DNA from: JBNAGF01 sp049801055 | Lineage (GTDB): Bacteria > Pseudomonadota > Alphaproteobacteria > Rhodobacterales > Rhodobacteraceae | Reading direction: 5' to 3' | Assembly: GCF_049801055.1 (NCBI RefSeq) | Contig: NZ_JBNAGF010000002.1 | Coordinates: 62,001-126,000 of the forward strand | Length of the DNA stretch: 64,000 bases | Part shown: positions 52,049 through 61,724 of the stretch, piece by piece | Numbering within the stretch: position 1 is the first letter of the stretch | Layout of the letters: each line of letters starts with the position of its first letter | Position numbers and translations under genes: made by a program | The notes under the pieces: generated by a model | The model's database searches: none | Told to the model about the DNA's origin: nothing | Seen by the model: only the letters and a program-made list of their open reading frames with translations

Positions 52049-53194
52049 ATGAGAAACTCAACCCGATCCGAGGTCGATCCTTTCATTGTGATGGATGTCA
52101 TGGAGGCGGCCCGAAAAGCCGAAGAAAGCGGCCGTCACATCATTCACATGGAAGTCGGCCAACCAAGCACTGGCGCGCCGAAAGGGGCGGTTGAGGAACT
52201 GGCCAAATCCCTGACTTCGGACGCGCTTGGTTATACGGTGGCATTGGGTTTGCCGCCCCTTCGGCAGAGGATCGCCCGGCTATATGGCGAATGGTATGGG
52301 GTAGATCTGAACCCTGAACGCGTTTTGATCACTCCGGGATCTTCCGGCGCGTTCCTGCTGGCCTTCACCGCGCTTTTTGACAGCGGCGACAGGGTGGGGA
52401 TCGGCGCGCCGGGGTATCCTTCCTACCGGCAGATCCTGTATGCGCTGGGCATGATGCCTGTCGATATCTCCAGCGCCCCGGAAAACCGCTACCAGCCGGT
52501 TCCGACAGATTTGCAGGGGCTGGATCTGGCCGGGTTGATGGTGGCCTCGCCGGCCAATCCGACGGGAACGATGCTGGATCGTTCGGCCATGGGCGCGTTG
52601 ATCGAGGCCTGTCACGCGCAGGAAACAGCCTTCATCAGCGACGAGATCTACCACGGGATCGAATACGAGGCCAAGGCGGTAACGGCGCTGGAACTGACCG
52701 ACGAATGCTACGTGATCAACTCGTTCTCGAAATACTTCTCGATGACCGGCTGGCGGGTCGGGTGGATGGTGGTTCCTGACGATCATGTGCGAACCGTCGA
52801 ACGAATTGCCCAGAACATGTTTATATGCGCGCCTCATGCCAGTCAGGTTGCTGCTCTGGCTGCGATGGAGTGTGGCGACGAGTTACAAGAAAATCTTGAT
52901 GTCTACAAAGCCAACCGCGCCCTGATGATGGAGGGTCTGCCCACGGCGGGCTTCGCGAAAATCGCGCCGCCAGACGGAGCGTTCTATGTTTATGCCGACG
53001 TGTCGGATCTGACGGATGACAGCAGGGCATTTGCCGCCGAGATTCTGGACAACGCGGGTGTCGCGGTCACGCCGGGATTGGATTTCGATCCAGAGCGGGG
53101 GCACCACACCCTGCGCTTTTCATATGCGCGGTCGACTGCCGATATCGAGGAAGGGTTGGCGCGTCTTGCGGATTTCATGGCGAGGCGCGGCTAG
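52049..53194 (+). CDS. Class I/II pyridoxal-phosphate aminotransferase
   Basis: This 381-residue aminotransferase shows VLITPGSSGAFLLAFTALFD near residue 90, LMVASPANPTGTMLDRSA near the substrate carboxylate site, AFISDEIYHGIEYE with the cofactor-binding aspartate and tyrosine, and the catalytic lysine in NSFSKYFSMTGWRVGWMV. The C-terminal arginine of the family is in LRFSYARST. The ATG at 52049 is preferred over a frame start at 51980, because family residues begin there. The amino acid substrate is not fixed by the motifs; it is related to aspartate and aromatic aminotransferases. Confidence 0.95.
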   Translation: MRNSTRSEVDPFIVMDVMEAARKAEESGRHIIHMEVGQPSTGAPKGAVEELAKSLTSDALGYTVALGLPPLRQRIARLYGEWYGVDLNPERVLITPGSSGAFLLAFTALFDSGDRVGIGAPGYPSYRQILYALGMMPVDISSAPENRYQPVPTDLQGLDLAGLMVASPANPTGTMLDRSAMGALIEACHAQETAFISDEIYHGIEYEAKAVTALELTDECYVINSFSKYFSMTGWRVGWMVVPDDHVRTVERIAQNMFICAPHASQVAALAAMECGDELQENLDVYKANRALMMEGLPTAGFAKIAPPDGAFYVYADVSDLTDDSRAFAAEILDNAGVAVTPGLDFDPERGHHTLRFSYARSTADIEEGLARLADFMARRG

Positions 53195-53273
53195 GCGCGG
53201 CGACTCGGCTAAGTTATGCTGCGTCCGAAATGGCCCGCCGCAAGAGCGGGCAGCGAGGAACATAGGTAAAGAA

Positions 53274-54527
53274 ATGAGCAGGAACCGGGCACGTTTTGCA
53301 GCAAGCATGCTGTTGGTTGTCGCCTCATTCATTCTTGGGGTGCCGGCCACGAGTTCGACGGCGCTGGCACAGGGGTTCAGCGGGCTTGCCCGTGTGGATG
53401 CCGAAAACAGCCGGGTAACGGAGCAGACTGACGGGATCGAAGTTGAACTGAATTTGAGTCAGGGGGTTCCGTATCGACTGTTCACGCTGGACGGGCCTCC
53501 GCGGCTGGTCCTCGACTTTCAGGAAGTTGATTGGACAGGTTTGACCATGGACCAGATGTCCGTGCCCGATGCGGTGTTGCGTGCGCAGTTCGGAGCATAT
53601 CTGCCGGGCTGGTCTCGGCTGGTGCTGGATCTGAATGGTCCGCTGGCTGTGTCCAAGGCTGGCTTGGACGTCGATCAGGATACCGGCGGGGCGCATCTTG
53701 TCGTGCGGTTGGAGCGGGTCCCGGCAGAAGATTTCGCCAAGTTGTCCGGGGCTCCGCGTGATCCGCGTTGGGATCTACCGGAGCCTGCCGATCTGCCAAA
53801 GTCGGATCAAAAGGGGCCGGACGCGCCGTTGCGGATCGTGCTCGACCCCGGACACGGTGGCATCGACCCCGGAGCAGAAGTCGGCGACATCATCGAAAAG
53901 CACATGATGCTGACATTTGCCCGGGAACTGAGCGATATCCTTTTTCGGACAGGCGGGTTCGAAGTTGTCCTCACTCGGGAGGCTGACCATTTCGTTTCGC
54001 TGGAACGTCGGGTTGCGCTGGCTCACCGTGCAGGGGCAGACGTTTTCATCTCGCTTCATGCGGATTCGCTGGCCGAAGGGCTGGCGCATGGGGCCACCGT
54101 GCATGTGCTGGCAGAGGAGGCTTCGGACGTTGCCTCGGCCAAGCTGGCCGAGCGCCATGACCGTGGAGACCTCCTGTCTGGCGTGGACCTGAGCCGAACT
54201 GACGATCAGGTCACGGATGTCCTTCTGGATCTGGCGCGGCAGGAAACCCAACCACGCACCGGCGCGTTGGCGCAGTCGCTTGTGGATGGGATGGCGCAGA
54301 CAGGTGGGCCGATGAATCGCAGGCCATTGCGGGCGGCGGCGTTTTCTGTCCTGAAGGCAGCCGATATACCTTCGGTCCTGATCGAAATCGGATTTTTGTC
54401 GAGCCCGCGCGACCTTGAGAACCTTCAGAATGCAGATTGGCGCAAGAAAATGGCAGAAGGGATTCGAAACGGGCTTGTCGAATGGCGCAAGGCCGATCTG
54501 GAGCGACGCGCGCTGGTGAGGCAATGA
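53274..54527 (+). CDS. N-acetylmuramoyl-L-alanine amidase (AmiC-like)
   Basis: This 417-residue periplasmic zinc amidase splits septal peptidoglycan. The signal peptide is visible (SMLLVVASFILGVPATSSTALA). An AMIN domain follows at about residues 40-150, then the amidase_3 domain: LDPGHGGIDPGAEVGDI with zinc histidine and glutamate, FISLHADSLAEGLAHG with a second histidine, and the catalytic glutamate in LIEIGFLSSPRDLENL. The ATG at 53274 is chosen for the signal peptide; the frame reaches back to 53016 inside the aminotransferase gene. It stands next to a class A penicillin-binding protein, consistent with wall remodelling. Confidence 0.95.
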   Translation: MSRNRARFAASMLLVVASFILGVPATSSTALAQGFSGLARVDAENSRVTEQTDGIEVELNLSQGVPYRLFTLDGPPRLVLDFQEVDWTGLTMDQMSVPDAVLRAQFGAYLPGWSRLVLDLNGPLAVSKAGLDVDQDTGGAHLVVRLERVPAEDFAKLSGAPRDPRWDLPEPADLPKSDQKGPDAPLRIVLDPGHGGIDPGAEVGDIIEKHMMLTFARELSDILFRTGGFEVVLTREADHFVSLERRVALAHRAGADVFISLHADSLAEGLAHGATVHVLAEEASDVASAKLAERHDRGDLLSGVDLSRTDDQVTDVLLDLARQETQPRTGALAQSLVDGMAQTGGPMNRRPLRAAAFSVLKAADIPSVLIEIGFLSSPRDLENLQNADWRKKMAEGIRNGLVEWRKADLERRALVRQ

Positions 54528-54712
54528 CCGCTGTGTTGTGAAGGGTTTTGTCGTTCCGTCATTTTGTGATGCTGTTTACAGCTGGTAAGCGCGACGTTAG
54601 ATGAGAGCAAGTTCGCGGCCGGACGCTGAATTTTGCCGGGGTGTTTTGACCCGGACGATGGCGCACCCTATATAGAACGCATCGCGATACCAACCTAGCA
54701 ACGGGCAGCACT

Positions 54713-57205
54713 GTGATCCGCTTCATCCTCTCCTTCTTCGGGGCGATTTTCAGCCTTGTGACACTAGGTGTTTTCATGGTCGCTCTGACCATCGGGGGCG
54801 TGTTCTGGATGTATGGCCGCGATTTGCCCAGCCATGAATCACTGGCCCAGTACAAGCCGCCTACGATCAGCCGCATCTATTCCGGCGAAGGTCAGTTGAT
54901 TGACGAATTTGCCAAGGAACGACGCCTGTTCGCGCCATCCGAAGATATTCCCGATCTGGTGAAACAGGCCTTCATCTCGGCGGAAGATAAGAATTTCTAC
55001 ACCCATCAGGGCTATGACATTCGCGGTATTGCTGCCGCGGGCTTTGAGGCGGTCAAGTCCAAGGGTCAGAATGTGCGCGGCGCGTCTACCATCACCCAGC
55101 AGGTGATGAAGAACTTCCTGTTGTCGGGGGACCGGCGGGCCGAGCGTAAGATCAAAGAGATCATTCTGGCCGTCCGCCTTGAGCAGACACTCGACAAAGA
55201 ACAGATCCTCGAACTCTACATGAACGAGATCTTCCTTGGTCAGAACTCCTATGGGGTGGCCGCAGCGGCGCAGACCTATTTCAACAAAACACTGGCCGAA
55301 CTGGAGCCGCACGAGGCGGCTTTTCTGGCCTCTCTGCCAAAGGCACCTTCGGACTATCACCCGGTTCGGCGCAAGGAACGGTTGTTGGCACGGCGGAACT
55401 TCGTGCTCGAGGAGATGTACGAAAACGGCTACATCGACCTGGCGACGTACGAAACCGAAGTCGCCATGCCACTGCGCTCGGTTCAAAATGGCGATTTCGA
55501 TAGTTTCCGCACCGCCTTGCCGCCGCGCGACTATTTCACCGACGAGATTCGCCGCCAGCTGAGCGAGGATTTCGGCGAAGGTGAGTTCTTTACCGGCGGG
55601 TTTACAGTGCGCGCCTCGATCGATGAGGAAATGCAGGTCGAGGCGGCCCGATCGCTGCGAGAAGCCCTTGAGAAATACGACCGGTCGCGCGGCTTGTGGC
55701 GCGGAACCGGGGAAACCGTCCCGGCTGAAACCCTCGGCGATGAAACCGCATGGCGCACGGCGCTATCTGATCTGAGCGTTCCGCGAGACGTGACGCTGGG
55801 GGGCAAATGGTATCCGGCAGTGGTTCTGGAAGTTGGTGAGCAGCAGCTCCGTGTCGGCGTCGAAGGCAATGAAGATTCCGGTCTGGTGCAACGGTCCGAT
55901 ATCAAATGGATGAAGGGCTCGTTCCGAGACAACTTCACACCCGGCGATGTGGTTCTTGTGCGCGCGACCGAGGCAGCAGGTGAGTGGTCTTTGCGGCAGG
56001 TGCCGGAAGTGCAAGGCGGCTTTGTCGCCATGGACGTGAATTCCGGTCGTGTTCTGGCAATGCAGGGCGGATTCTCATATCAGGATTCGGTATTCAACCG
56101 CGCAACGCAGGCTCAGCGACAGCCGGGATCGTCTTTCAAACCTTTCGTATACGCGGCCGCGCTGGACAGTGGATACAGCCCGGCCACCATTGTTGTTGAT
56201 GCGCCGATCGAAGTGAACACCCCGCAGGGGCTCTGGCGTCCCAAGAACGCCTCCAACAAGTTTTATGGACCGACCCCGCTGCGCACCGGGATCGAGCGAT
56301 CGCGGAACCTTATGACCATTCGATTGGCGCAGGAAGTCTCGATGCCAGTCGTGGCAGGCTATGCTGAGCGGTTCGGTGTTTACGACCACATGGGGCCGTA
56401 TCTCGCCAACGCGCTGGGCTCTGAGGAAACCACCCTTTACAAGATGGTCTCGGCCTATGCGATGTTCGCCAATGGCGGGGAACGGGTTGAGCCGACGCTG
56501 GTCGACCGGATTCAGGACCGCTATGGCGCGACCATCTATCGTCACGACGAACGGGACTGCGTGGACTGCAACTCGGCGTCGATTCCCCCTGACGCTGCGC
56601 CGGAAATCGTTACCAATCGCGAACAGGTGATGGACGCGATCACCGCCTATCAGTTGGCTTCCATGATGAAAGGCGTTGTGGATCGCGGCACCGCCAGCCG
56701 AACTGTGAATCTGCCTGTGCCGACTGCCGGGAAAACTGGCACTACCAACGAGGCCAAAGATGTCTGGTTCATCGGCTTCACTTCGAACATCGTTGCCGGG
56801 TGCTACATCGGTTATGACCGACCGCGCCCGTTGGGCCGGGGGGCCTCGGGCGGCGGTATGTGCGGGCCGGTTTTCCAATCCTTCATGGAGAAGGCCACCG
56901 CCAAATACGGTGGTGGTCCGTTCGAAGTCCCACCGGGTGGCCACTTTATCAAGATCGATCGCTTTACCGGCGCGCGACTGCCCGATGAAGCCAGCGGGGA
57001 ATATGTCGTTGCCGAATACTTCCGTGACGGGGCCGAACCGATTTTTGGCCTGACTTATGATGGCGGTTTTGCCGTCGGGTCCGATCTACCGCTCTTCGAA
57101 GAGGTGCAGCAATCGGGTCAGCAGGTGACCACGTCCACGGGAGAGACAACCACTGTCGGCCCCAAGGCGACCTTTGGGACGGTCAGCTCCGGCGGGCTCT
57201 ACTGA
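54713..57205 (+). CDS. mrcA: Penicillin-binding protein 1A (class A)
   Basis: This 830-residue bifunctional peptidoglycan synthase has one N-terminal membrane segment (SFFGAIFSLVTLGVFMVALT). The glycosyltransferase domain carries its catalytic glutamate in FISAEDKNFYTHQGYD, and GASTITQQVMKNF. The transpeptidase domain carries the serine-lysine box PGSSFKP near residue 480, SRN in IERSRNLMTIRL and KTG in AGKTGTTNEAKD. An OB-like domain is inserted between, as usual. The start is a GTG at 54713. It is convergent with the phosphotransferase gene, and the two stops overlap by 7 bases. Confidence 0.96.
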   Translation: MIRFILSFFGAIFSLVTLGVFMVALTIGGVFWMYGRDLPSHESLAQYKPPTISRIYSGEGQLIDEFAKERRLFAPSEDIPDLVKQAFISAEDKNFYTHQGYDIRGIAAAGFEAVKSKGQNVRGASTITQQVMKNFLLSGDRRAERKIKEIILAVRLEQTLDKEQILELYMNEIFLGQNSYGVAAAAQTYFNKTLAELEPHEAAFLASLPKAPSDYHPVRRKERLLARRNFVLEEMYENGYIDLATYETEVAMPLRSVQNGDFDSFRTALPPRDYFTDEIRRQLSEDFGEGEFFTGGFTVRASIDEEMQVEAARSLREALEKYDRSRGLWRGTGETVPAETLGDETAWRTALSDLSVPRDVTLGGKWYPAVVLEVGEQQLRVGVEGNEDSGLVQRSDIKWMKGSFRDNFTPGDVVLVRATEAAGEWSLRQVPEVQGGFVAMDVNSGRVLAMQGGFSYQDSVFNRATQAQRQPGSSFKPFVYAAALDSGYSPATIVVDAPIEVNTPQGLWRPKNASNKFYGPTPLRTGIERSRNLMTIRLAQEVSMPVVAGYAERFGVYDHMGPYLANALGSEETTLYKMVSAYAMFANGGERVEPTLVDRIQDRYGATIYRHDERDCVDCNSASIPPDAAPEIVTNREQVMDAITAYQLASMMKGVVDRGTASRTVNLPVPTAGKTGTTNEAKDVWFIGFTSNIVAGCYIGYDRPRPLGRGASGGGMCGPVFQSFMEKATAKYGGGPFEVPPGGHFIKIDRFTGARLPDEASGEYVVAEYFRDGAEPIFGLTYDGGFAVGSDLPLFEEVQQSGQQVTTSTGETTTVGPKATFGTVSSGGLY

Positions 57206-58029
57206 GCCGCTTCGTCCAGCAGCAGCGAAAGAAGGTCTGATTCGGTGTCCCGACCCAATTGGCCACTGGCACGCACGGCGATGGAGTGCGCGCATTTGAC
57301 GGCGCCCCATTGCGCCAGTCTTTGCCGGGAAACCTGAAGCGCATGTGCAAATCGGCTGGTGCAGGCCCGGACGCGGCCTAAATTTCTAACGGTTTGGGCT
57401 GCCCCTTTCGGGCTGCGTAGCGCGTTCGCCAATTCGAATGCGACATCCCCACAATATCCTTTGGCATCAATAATTTGCAGTCCATTGTTAGTGCAGATTA
57501 TGTTGTCGTGATGGAGATCCCCATGCAGCGGGACCGGTTCGGGTTGCGTCGCCAAAAGTTGTTTCGCCAGCGTTTGCGCTTGGCTGAGATTGCGCCACAG
57601 GTCGGGCGGGCAATCGGTGCCTGGAGTACACGTGAAGAGGATGTCCAGCGCCCTGTCCAAAGGCATCAATTCGCGCACGGTCAGAACGGGCTGCGCATGC
57701 AAACGGGCTGCGGATCGGGCCAGCAGCTGCATCGCCTCGACATCCCGGCCGGCCCGGCTGAGATCGCCAAGGGAAGGGCCTTCCAGAAAGGCCATCAACA
57801 CCGCATCCGGGGTCACGGCCATCACTTTGACGGCGCCACGGTCTGAATGTGCGCGCAGATATGCGGCTCCGGCCGCTTCATTGCCCTTACCGCTTGAGCC
57901 ATAGAGCTTCAGAACCGCCGTCTGCCCATTCCTGGTCCGCACCGTCCAAAGGCGGGCAATACCGGTTCGGGTCAGGGCCACCGGGTCGGTGACTCCAAGC
58001 CGTGTCAGGATATGATCGGGTGGCAGCAT
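57199..58029 (-). CDS. Aminoglycoside/hydroxyurea phosphotransferase family protein
   Basis: This 276-residue kinase-fold protein resembles the APH(6)/StrA-like group. The ATP lobe is seen in NGQTAVLKLYGSSGKGNEAA and AYLRAHSDRGAVKVMAV. The catalytic loop is LHGDLHHDNIICTNNG, and the metal-binding stretch is LQIIDAKGYCGDVAFELANA. The ATG at 58029 is preferred over the long frame start at 58122, which overlaps prfB's start region. Whether it confers antibiotic resistance or phosphorylates a small metabolite is unclear. Its last 7 bases overlap the end of the mrcA gene. Confidence 0.87.
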   Translation of the reverse strand: MLPPDHILTRLGVTDPVALTRTGIARLWTVRTRNGQTAVLKLYGSSGKGNEAAGAAYLRAHSDRGAVKVMAVTPDAVLMAFLEGPSLGDLSRAGRDVEAMQLLARSAARLHAQPVLTVRELMPLDRALDILFTCTPGTDCPPDLWRNLSQAQTLAKQLLATQPEPVPLHGDLHHDNIICTNNGLQIIDAKGYCGDVAFELANALRSPKGAAQTVRNLGRVRACTSRFAHALQVSRQRLAQWGAVKCAHSIAVRASGQLGRDTESDLLSLLLDEAAQ

Positions 58030-58106
58030 TAACCGGTGCCTCGTCTTGTGATGCGCTTCTCGTCTTGGTATCAGGCAGGTCTGACTGATCAAGCCGGGAC
58101 GGACCC

Positions 58107-59231
58107 ATGCGCGCCGAAACACAGAACATCGTGACCGAGATCGAAAAATCGCTGGAGCTGCTGGCTCAGCGTATGGATCGGGAAACCGCGCCTCATCGGC
58201 TGGAGGAATTCAATGCCCGGGTCGAGGACCCGAACTTGTGGGACGACCCGGAGGCGGCACAAAAACTGATGCGTGACAGGCAGTTGCTGGTTGATGCCAT
58301 GGCTACGTATGACGCGATCAGCACGGATCTCAACGACAATGTCGAACTGATCGAACTCGGCGAAATGGAGGAGGACGAAGAAGTTGTCCGGGATGCCGAA
58401 GACTCGCTGAAGGTCCTAAAGGACAAAGCCGCCAAGAAAGAGCTTGAGGCGCTTCTGGATGGCGAAGCCGACGGCAACGACACTTTCCTCGAAATCAATG
58501 CTGGCGCCGGGGGAACTGAAAGCTGTGACTGGGCGTCGATGCTGGCGCGGATGTATGTGCGTTGGGCCGAAAAGAAGGGCTATAAGGTTGAGCTGCAGTC
58601 GGAATCCGCCGGTGACGAAGCCGGTATCAAGTCCGCAGCCTACAAAATCTCCGGCCATAACGCCTATGGGTGGCTGAAATCGGAAAGCGGGGTGCACAGA
58701 TTGGTGCGGATCTCGCCGTATGACTCGGCGGCCAAGCGGCATACCTCATTCTCGTCAGTCTGGGTCTATCCGGTGGTTGATGACAACATCGAGATCGAAG
58801 TGAACCCGGCCGAAATCCGTATCGACACGTACCGGTCGTCCGGGGCAGGTGGCCAGCACGTCAATACCACGGATTCGGCGGTGCGGATCACGCACATGCC
58901 TACCGGCATCGTCGTGACCAGTTCGGAAAAGTCGCAGCATCAAAACCGCGACATTGCCATGAAAGCACTGAAGTCGCGCCTGTATCAGATGGAACTGGAC
59001 AAGCGGAATGCCGAGATCAACGCGGCACATGAGGCCAAGGGCGATGCCGGCTGGGGCAACCAGATCCGCTCTTACGTTCTGCAGCCCTATCAAATGGTTA
59101 AGGATTTGCGCACCAACCACGAGACGTCTGACACCAAGGGCGTGCTGGATGGTGATCTCGATGGCTTCATGGCGGCGACGCTCGCATTAAACGTTGCCGG
59201 AAAGAGCCGCTCGGAGGCGCAAGGGGACTAA
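58107..59231 (+). CDS. prfB: Peptide chain release factor 2
   Basis: RF2 ends translation at UGA and UAA codons. The 374-residue frame is continuous, with no programmed frameshift such as Escherichia coli has. The peptidyl-hydrolysis GGQ motif is in SSGAGGQHVNTTDSAVRITH. The stop-codon recognition region reads RISPYDSAAKRHTSF, with SPY in place of the usual SPF of enterobacterial RF2. The N-terminal coiled part and domain three (LEINAGAGGTESCDWASMLA) are intact. The start ATG at 58107 lies 77 bases from the divergent phosphotransferase start. Confidence 0.96.
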   Translation: MRAETQNIVTEIEKSLELLAQRMDRETAPHRLEEFNARVEDPNLWDDPEAAQKLMRDRQLLVDAMATYDAISTDLNDNVELIELGEMEEDEEVVRDAEDSLKVLKDKAAKKELEALLDGEADGNDTFLEINAGAGGTESCDWASMLARMYVRWAEKKGYKVELQSESAGDEAGIKSAAYKISGHNAYGWLKSESGVHRLVRISPYDSAAKRHTSFSSVWVYPVVDDNIEIEVNPAEIRIDTYRSSGAGGQHVNTTDSAVRITHMPTGIVVTSSEKSQHQNRDIAMKALKSRLYQMELDKRNAEINAAHEAKGDAGWGNQIRSYVLQPYQMVKDLRTNHETSDTKGVLDGDLDGFMAATLALNVAGKSRSEAQGD

Positions 59232-59259
59232 CGCCCAGCAAGATCTGCAATTCGAATAA

Positions 59260-61371
59260 TCAAATTAGATCATTAAGTTGCTGCGCGCCTAACCAATAAT
59301 TCAGGTCTCCACCGTCGAGTGCCAAATTCTGCCGTTCATCCAGATACATGTCGGCGATTTCCTGTTGCGTCGTATTGAACAATGTTGTGCCGATCTGAGT
59401 GTCATCCAGCGGAATTTCTCCGGTCAAAGGGTGGGCAGTGGGCCTGTCGATGACAATGTGTTCGATTGGGTCAACGGAAATCTCGAAACTCTCGACCGAT
59501 CTGTCCCGGAACGTGATGAGCGGACCGCCTGAGAGCGTCGGTGATGTCAAAAAATCCATCAGCCCATCCGGATTGTAGTAGGGATCATCAGGATCGAGAT
59601 AGTCAAAGCTATTCAGTGCATTAAGGACCTTTACCTTGCTTCCGTCATTTGATGTCAAAAGCAAATCGCGATCCGATATGTCCGCGCTCAACTTGCCACG
59701 ATGCTCTGTGTGGAACACCAGAACGTCGCTGTTGGTCAGGCTGAAATCGACCACCAGGTTTTCCCCAAAGTGAGTGACGTCGACACCGTCCTGCACATGG
59801 CCGAATACAAAATCATCGCCGCCGGATCCGCCCCGCAACACGTTTTGCCCGGCGTCCGCGAACAGGAGGTCACTTCCGGAGCCGCCATCCAGATAGTCAT
59901 CGCCTTTGCCGCCGACCAATACGTCTCGGCCACCTCCGCCAAACAGGCCGCCAAACTGCTGATAGTTATCGGAAAAATGATCGGGCGGCCATGCCGGATC
60001 GCCTATGCCGGCCAGCGTTCCCCGTGCCCAGGTGCCGGCAATCATGTCGAAACCGACAAGGCCGTCATTTCCGTTCCCACCAATCAAAATATCCCTGCCG
60101 TAACCGCCGCGAAGCTCGTCCACCCCGATGTTCCCTTTCAGCGTATCATGGCCGTCACCTCCGAGGATCAGATCGGACCCAATGCCGCCGCTGATCAGGT
60201 CCGTGCCAGAGCCGCCGTCAAGGATGTCAGATCCGATGCCACCAAGGATCACATCGGAGCCTGCGTCCCCCTTTATCCAATCCATGCCGCGTCCGCCGCG
60301 GATTTGATCGTTGTCTGCACCGCCGGAAATCGTGTCATTGCCGATCCCACCGTGGATCTGATCTTGCCCGGCGTCGCCGTTCAATCGGTCGTGTCCAAAA
60401 GAGCCAAAGATCTGATCGCTGCCCATTCCTCCAAACACGAGATCGTCGCCACGACCGGCGCCGATGCGATCGGCACCGTTTCCATCGTGATCCGAATTGT
60501 CCCCCCAGATCGTGTCGGCACCCTTTCCACCAAGGAGAACATCGTCATTGTCATTGCCGGCAAGCCAATCATCGCCTGCATTCCCGATCAGAGTGTCTTC
60601 GCGGCCGCCACCCAAAATCCGGTCCTGACCGTCCCCACCGTGTAGCCGATCGGCCCCACGTTCGCCGAAAATGAAGTCGTCCCCAATGCCACCAAAGATG
60701 AGGTCTGCGTCATTGCCGCCTCGGACCATGTCGTTGCCGGAGTTGCCGCGGATCGTATCGGCCCCTGTTCCGCCGTGGAGCGTGTCGTCTCCGGAGTTTC
60801 CGAAAATCAGGTCAAAATCGTCTCCGCCGGTGATGAAATCGGCTCCGGCACCGCCAGACAGGGTATCTTGGCCCTCTCGACCGATGAGCACGTCATTATC
60901 CGTCTGCCCGAAAAGGAAGTCGTGCCCCTCGCCGCCGTCCAACGTGTCTCTGCCGCTGCCCCCAAATACAAAATCATCAGCATACAACCCGCTCAGGTAG
61001 TCGTGGCCGTCGTTACCGAACAAAAAGTCAGAGCCATCTTCACCGTAAAGGAGGTCTGAACCGGCCCCGCCTGCCAGAATATCGTTCCCGCCACCCGCGA
61101 ACAGACTGTCATTCCCATCGCCGCCAATCAGCGCATCCTGCCCGTCGCCGCCATCGAGCCCGTCATCGCCGCCGCGACCGCGCAGAAGGTCGTTGCCGCC
61201 ACCGCCGAGCATGGCATCCTGGTCTTCGGTTCCATAAAGGTGATCGTTGCCCTCAAGAGCCTTTGCACGATTGGTGCCGGTTCCGGGAAGGAAGATATTA
61301 TCATTGGCGGGCGTGCCGATGGTAATCGGGCCCGGGACAACGGCATAGACTATCTGGATTCCGATCCCCAT
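59260..61371 (-). CDS. RTX (hemolysin-type calcium-binding repeat) protein
   Basis: This 703-residue protein consists mostly of glycine- and aspartate-rich nonapeptide repeats (GGxGxDxLx), which form a calcium-bound beta roll from about residue 40 to 480, and then around 500-530. An aspartate-rich linker follows, then a C-terminal region of about 170 residues with FVFGHVQDGVDVTHFGENLV. There is no N-terminal signal peptide, so secretion by a type I system is expected; no such exporter is next to it. It could be an adhesin, a surface-layer component or an enzyme with an unseen function. The high repetition makes frame slips possible but none is seen. Confidence 0.9.
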   Translation of the reverse strand: MGIGIQIVYAVVPGPITIGTPANDNIFLPGTGTNRAKALEGNDHLYGTEDQDAMLGGGGNDLLRGRGGDDGLDGGDGQDALIGGDGNDSLFAGGGNDILAGGAGSDLLYGEDGSDFLFGNDGHDYLSGLYADDFVFGGSGRDTLDGGEGHDFLFGQTDNDVLIGREGQDTLSGGAGADFITGGDDFDLIFGNSGDDTLHGGTGADTIRGNSGNDMVRGGNDADLIFGGIGDDFIFGERGADRLHGGDGQDRILGGGREDTLIGNAGDDWLAGNDNDDVLLGGKGADTIWGDNSDHDGNGADRIGAGRGDDLVFGGMGSDQIFGSFGHDRLNGDAGQDQIHGGIGNDTISGGADNDQIRGGRGMDWIKGDAGSDVILGGIGSDILDGGSGTDLISGGIGSDLILGGDGHDTLKGNIGVDELRGGYGRDILIGGNGNDGLVGFDMIAGTWARGTLAGIGDPAWPPDHFSDNYQQFGGLFGGGGRDVLVGGKGDDYLDGGSGSDLLFADAGQNVLRGGSGGDDFVFGHVQDGVDVTHFGENLVVDFSLTNSDVLVFHTEHRGKLSADISDRDLLLTSNDGSKVKVLNALNSFDYLDPDDPYYNPDGLMDFLTSPTLSGGPLITFRDRSVESFEISVDPIEHIVIDRPTAHPLTGEIPLDDTQIGTTLFNTTQQEIADMYLDERQNLALDGGDLNYWLGAQQLNDLI

Positions 61372-61724
61372 GGAGAACTCGCCAGCAACCTGCGGATCCG
61401 TCGCCCCCGTCGAACCCTAATCAACCGGCCACATCACGTGACAGGCCTGTGGATAAATCTAGCAGACGTGCCGTGATTCCGCCGTAAATGGCCGAATTTT
61501 GGTCAAAATTCCTAAAATTCAGCGCATAACTGGAAACAACTTCCATACATATGGATGTGTTGTTTCCTCCGGGGAAATTGAAAGAGAGCCGCCAGCGAGC
61601 GGAGTTTGTTCCGCCGCAGAAAAACTGTGACGAGCTTAGCTAAAAGATACATTCATTGCCCGGCTTTATGTGAGAGCAATCGGCGGCTAGGTTGACGTAA
61701 AGCTACACTGGGAAGGGCACTACA
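61372..61724. other. Divergent intergenic region between the RTX and amidase genes
   Basis: In 353 bases no gene is supported. It is AT-richer in 61500-61660 and contains a short inverted stretch around CATACATATGGATG at 61542. Promoters of both divergent genes should lie here. Confidence 0.5.

Noticed and set aside
59701..60645. A 314-codon plus-strand frame rich in Ala, Val and Ile
   Set aside because: Mirror reading of the repetitive RTX gene; the repeats give long shadow frames on the other strand.
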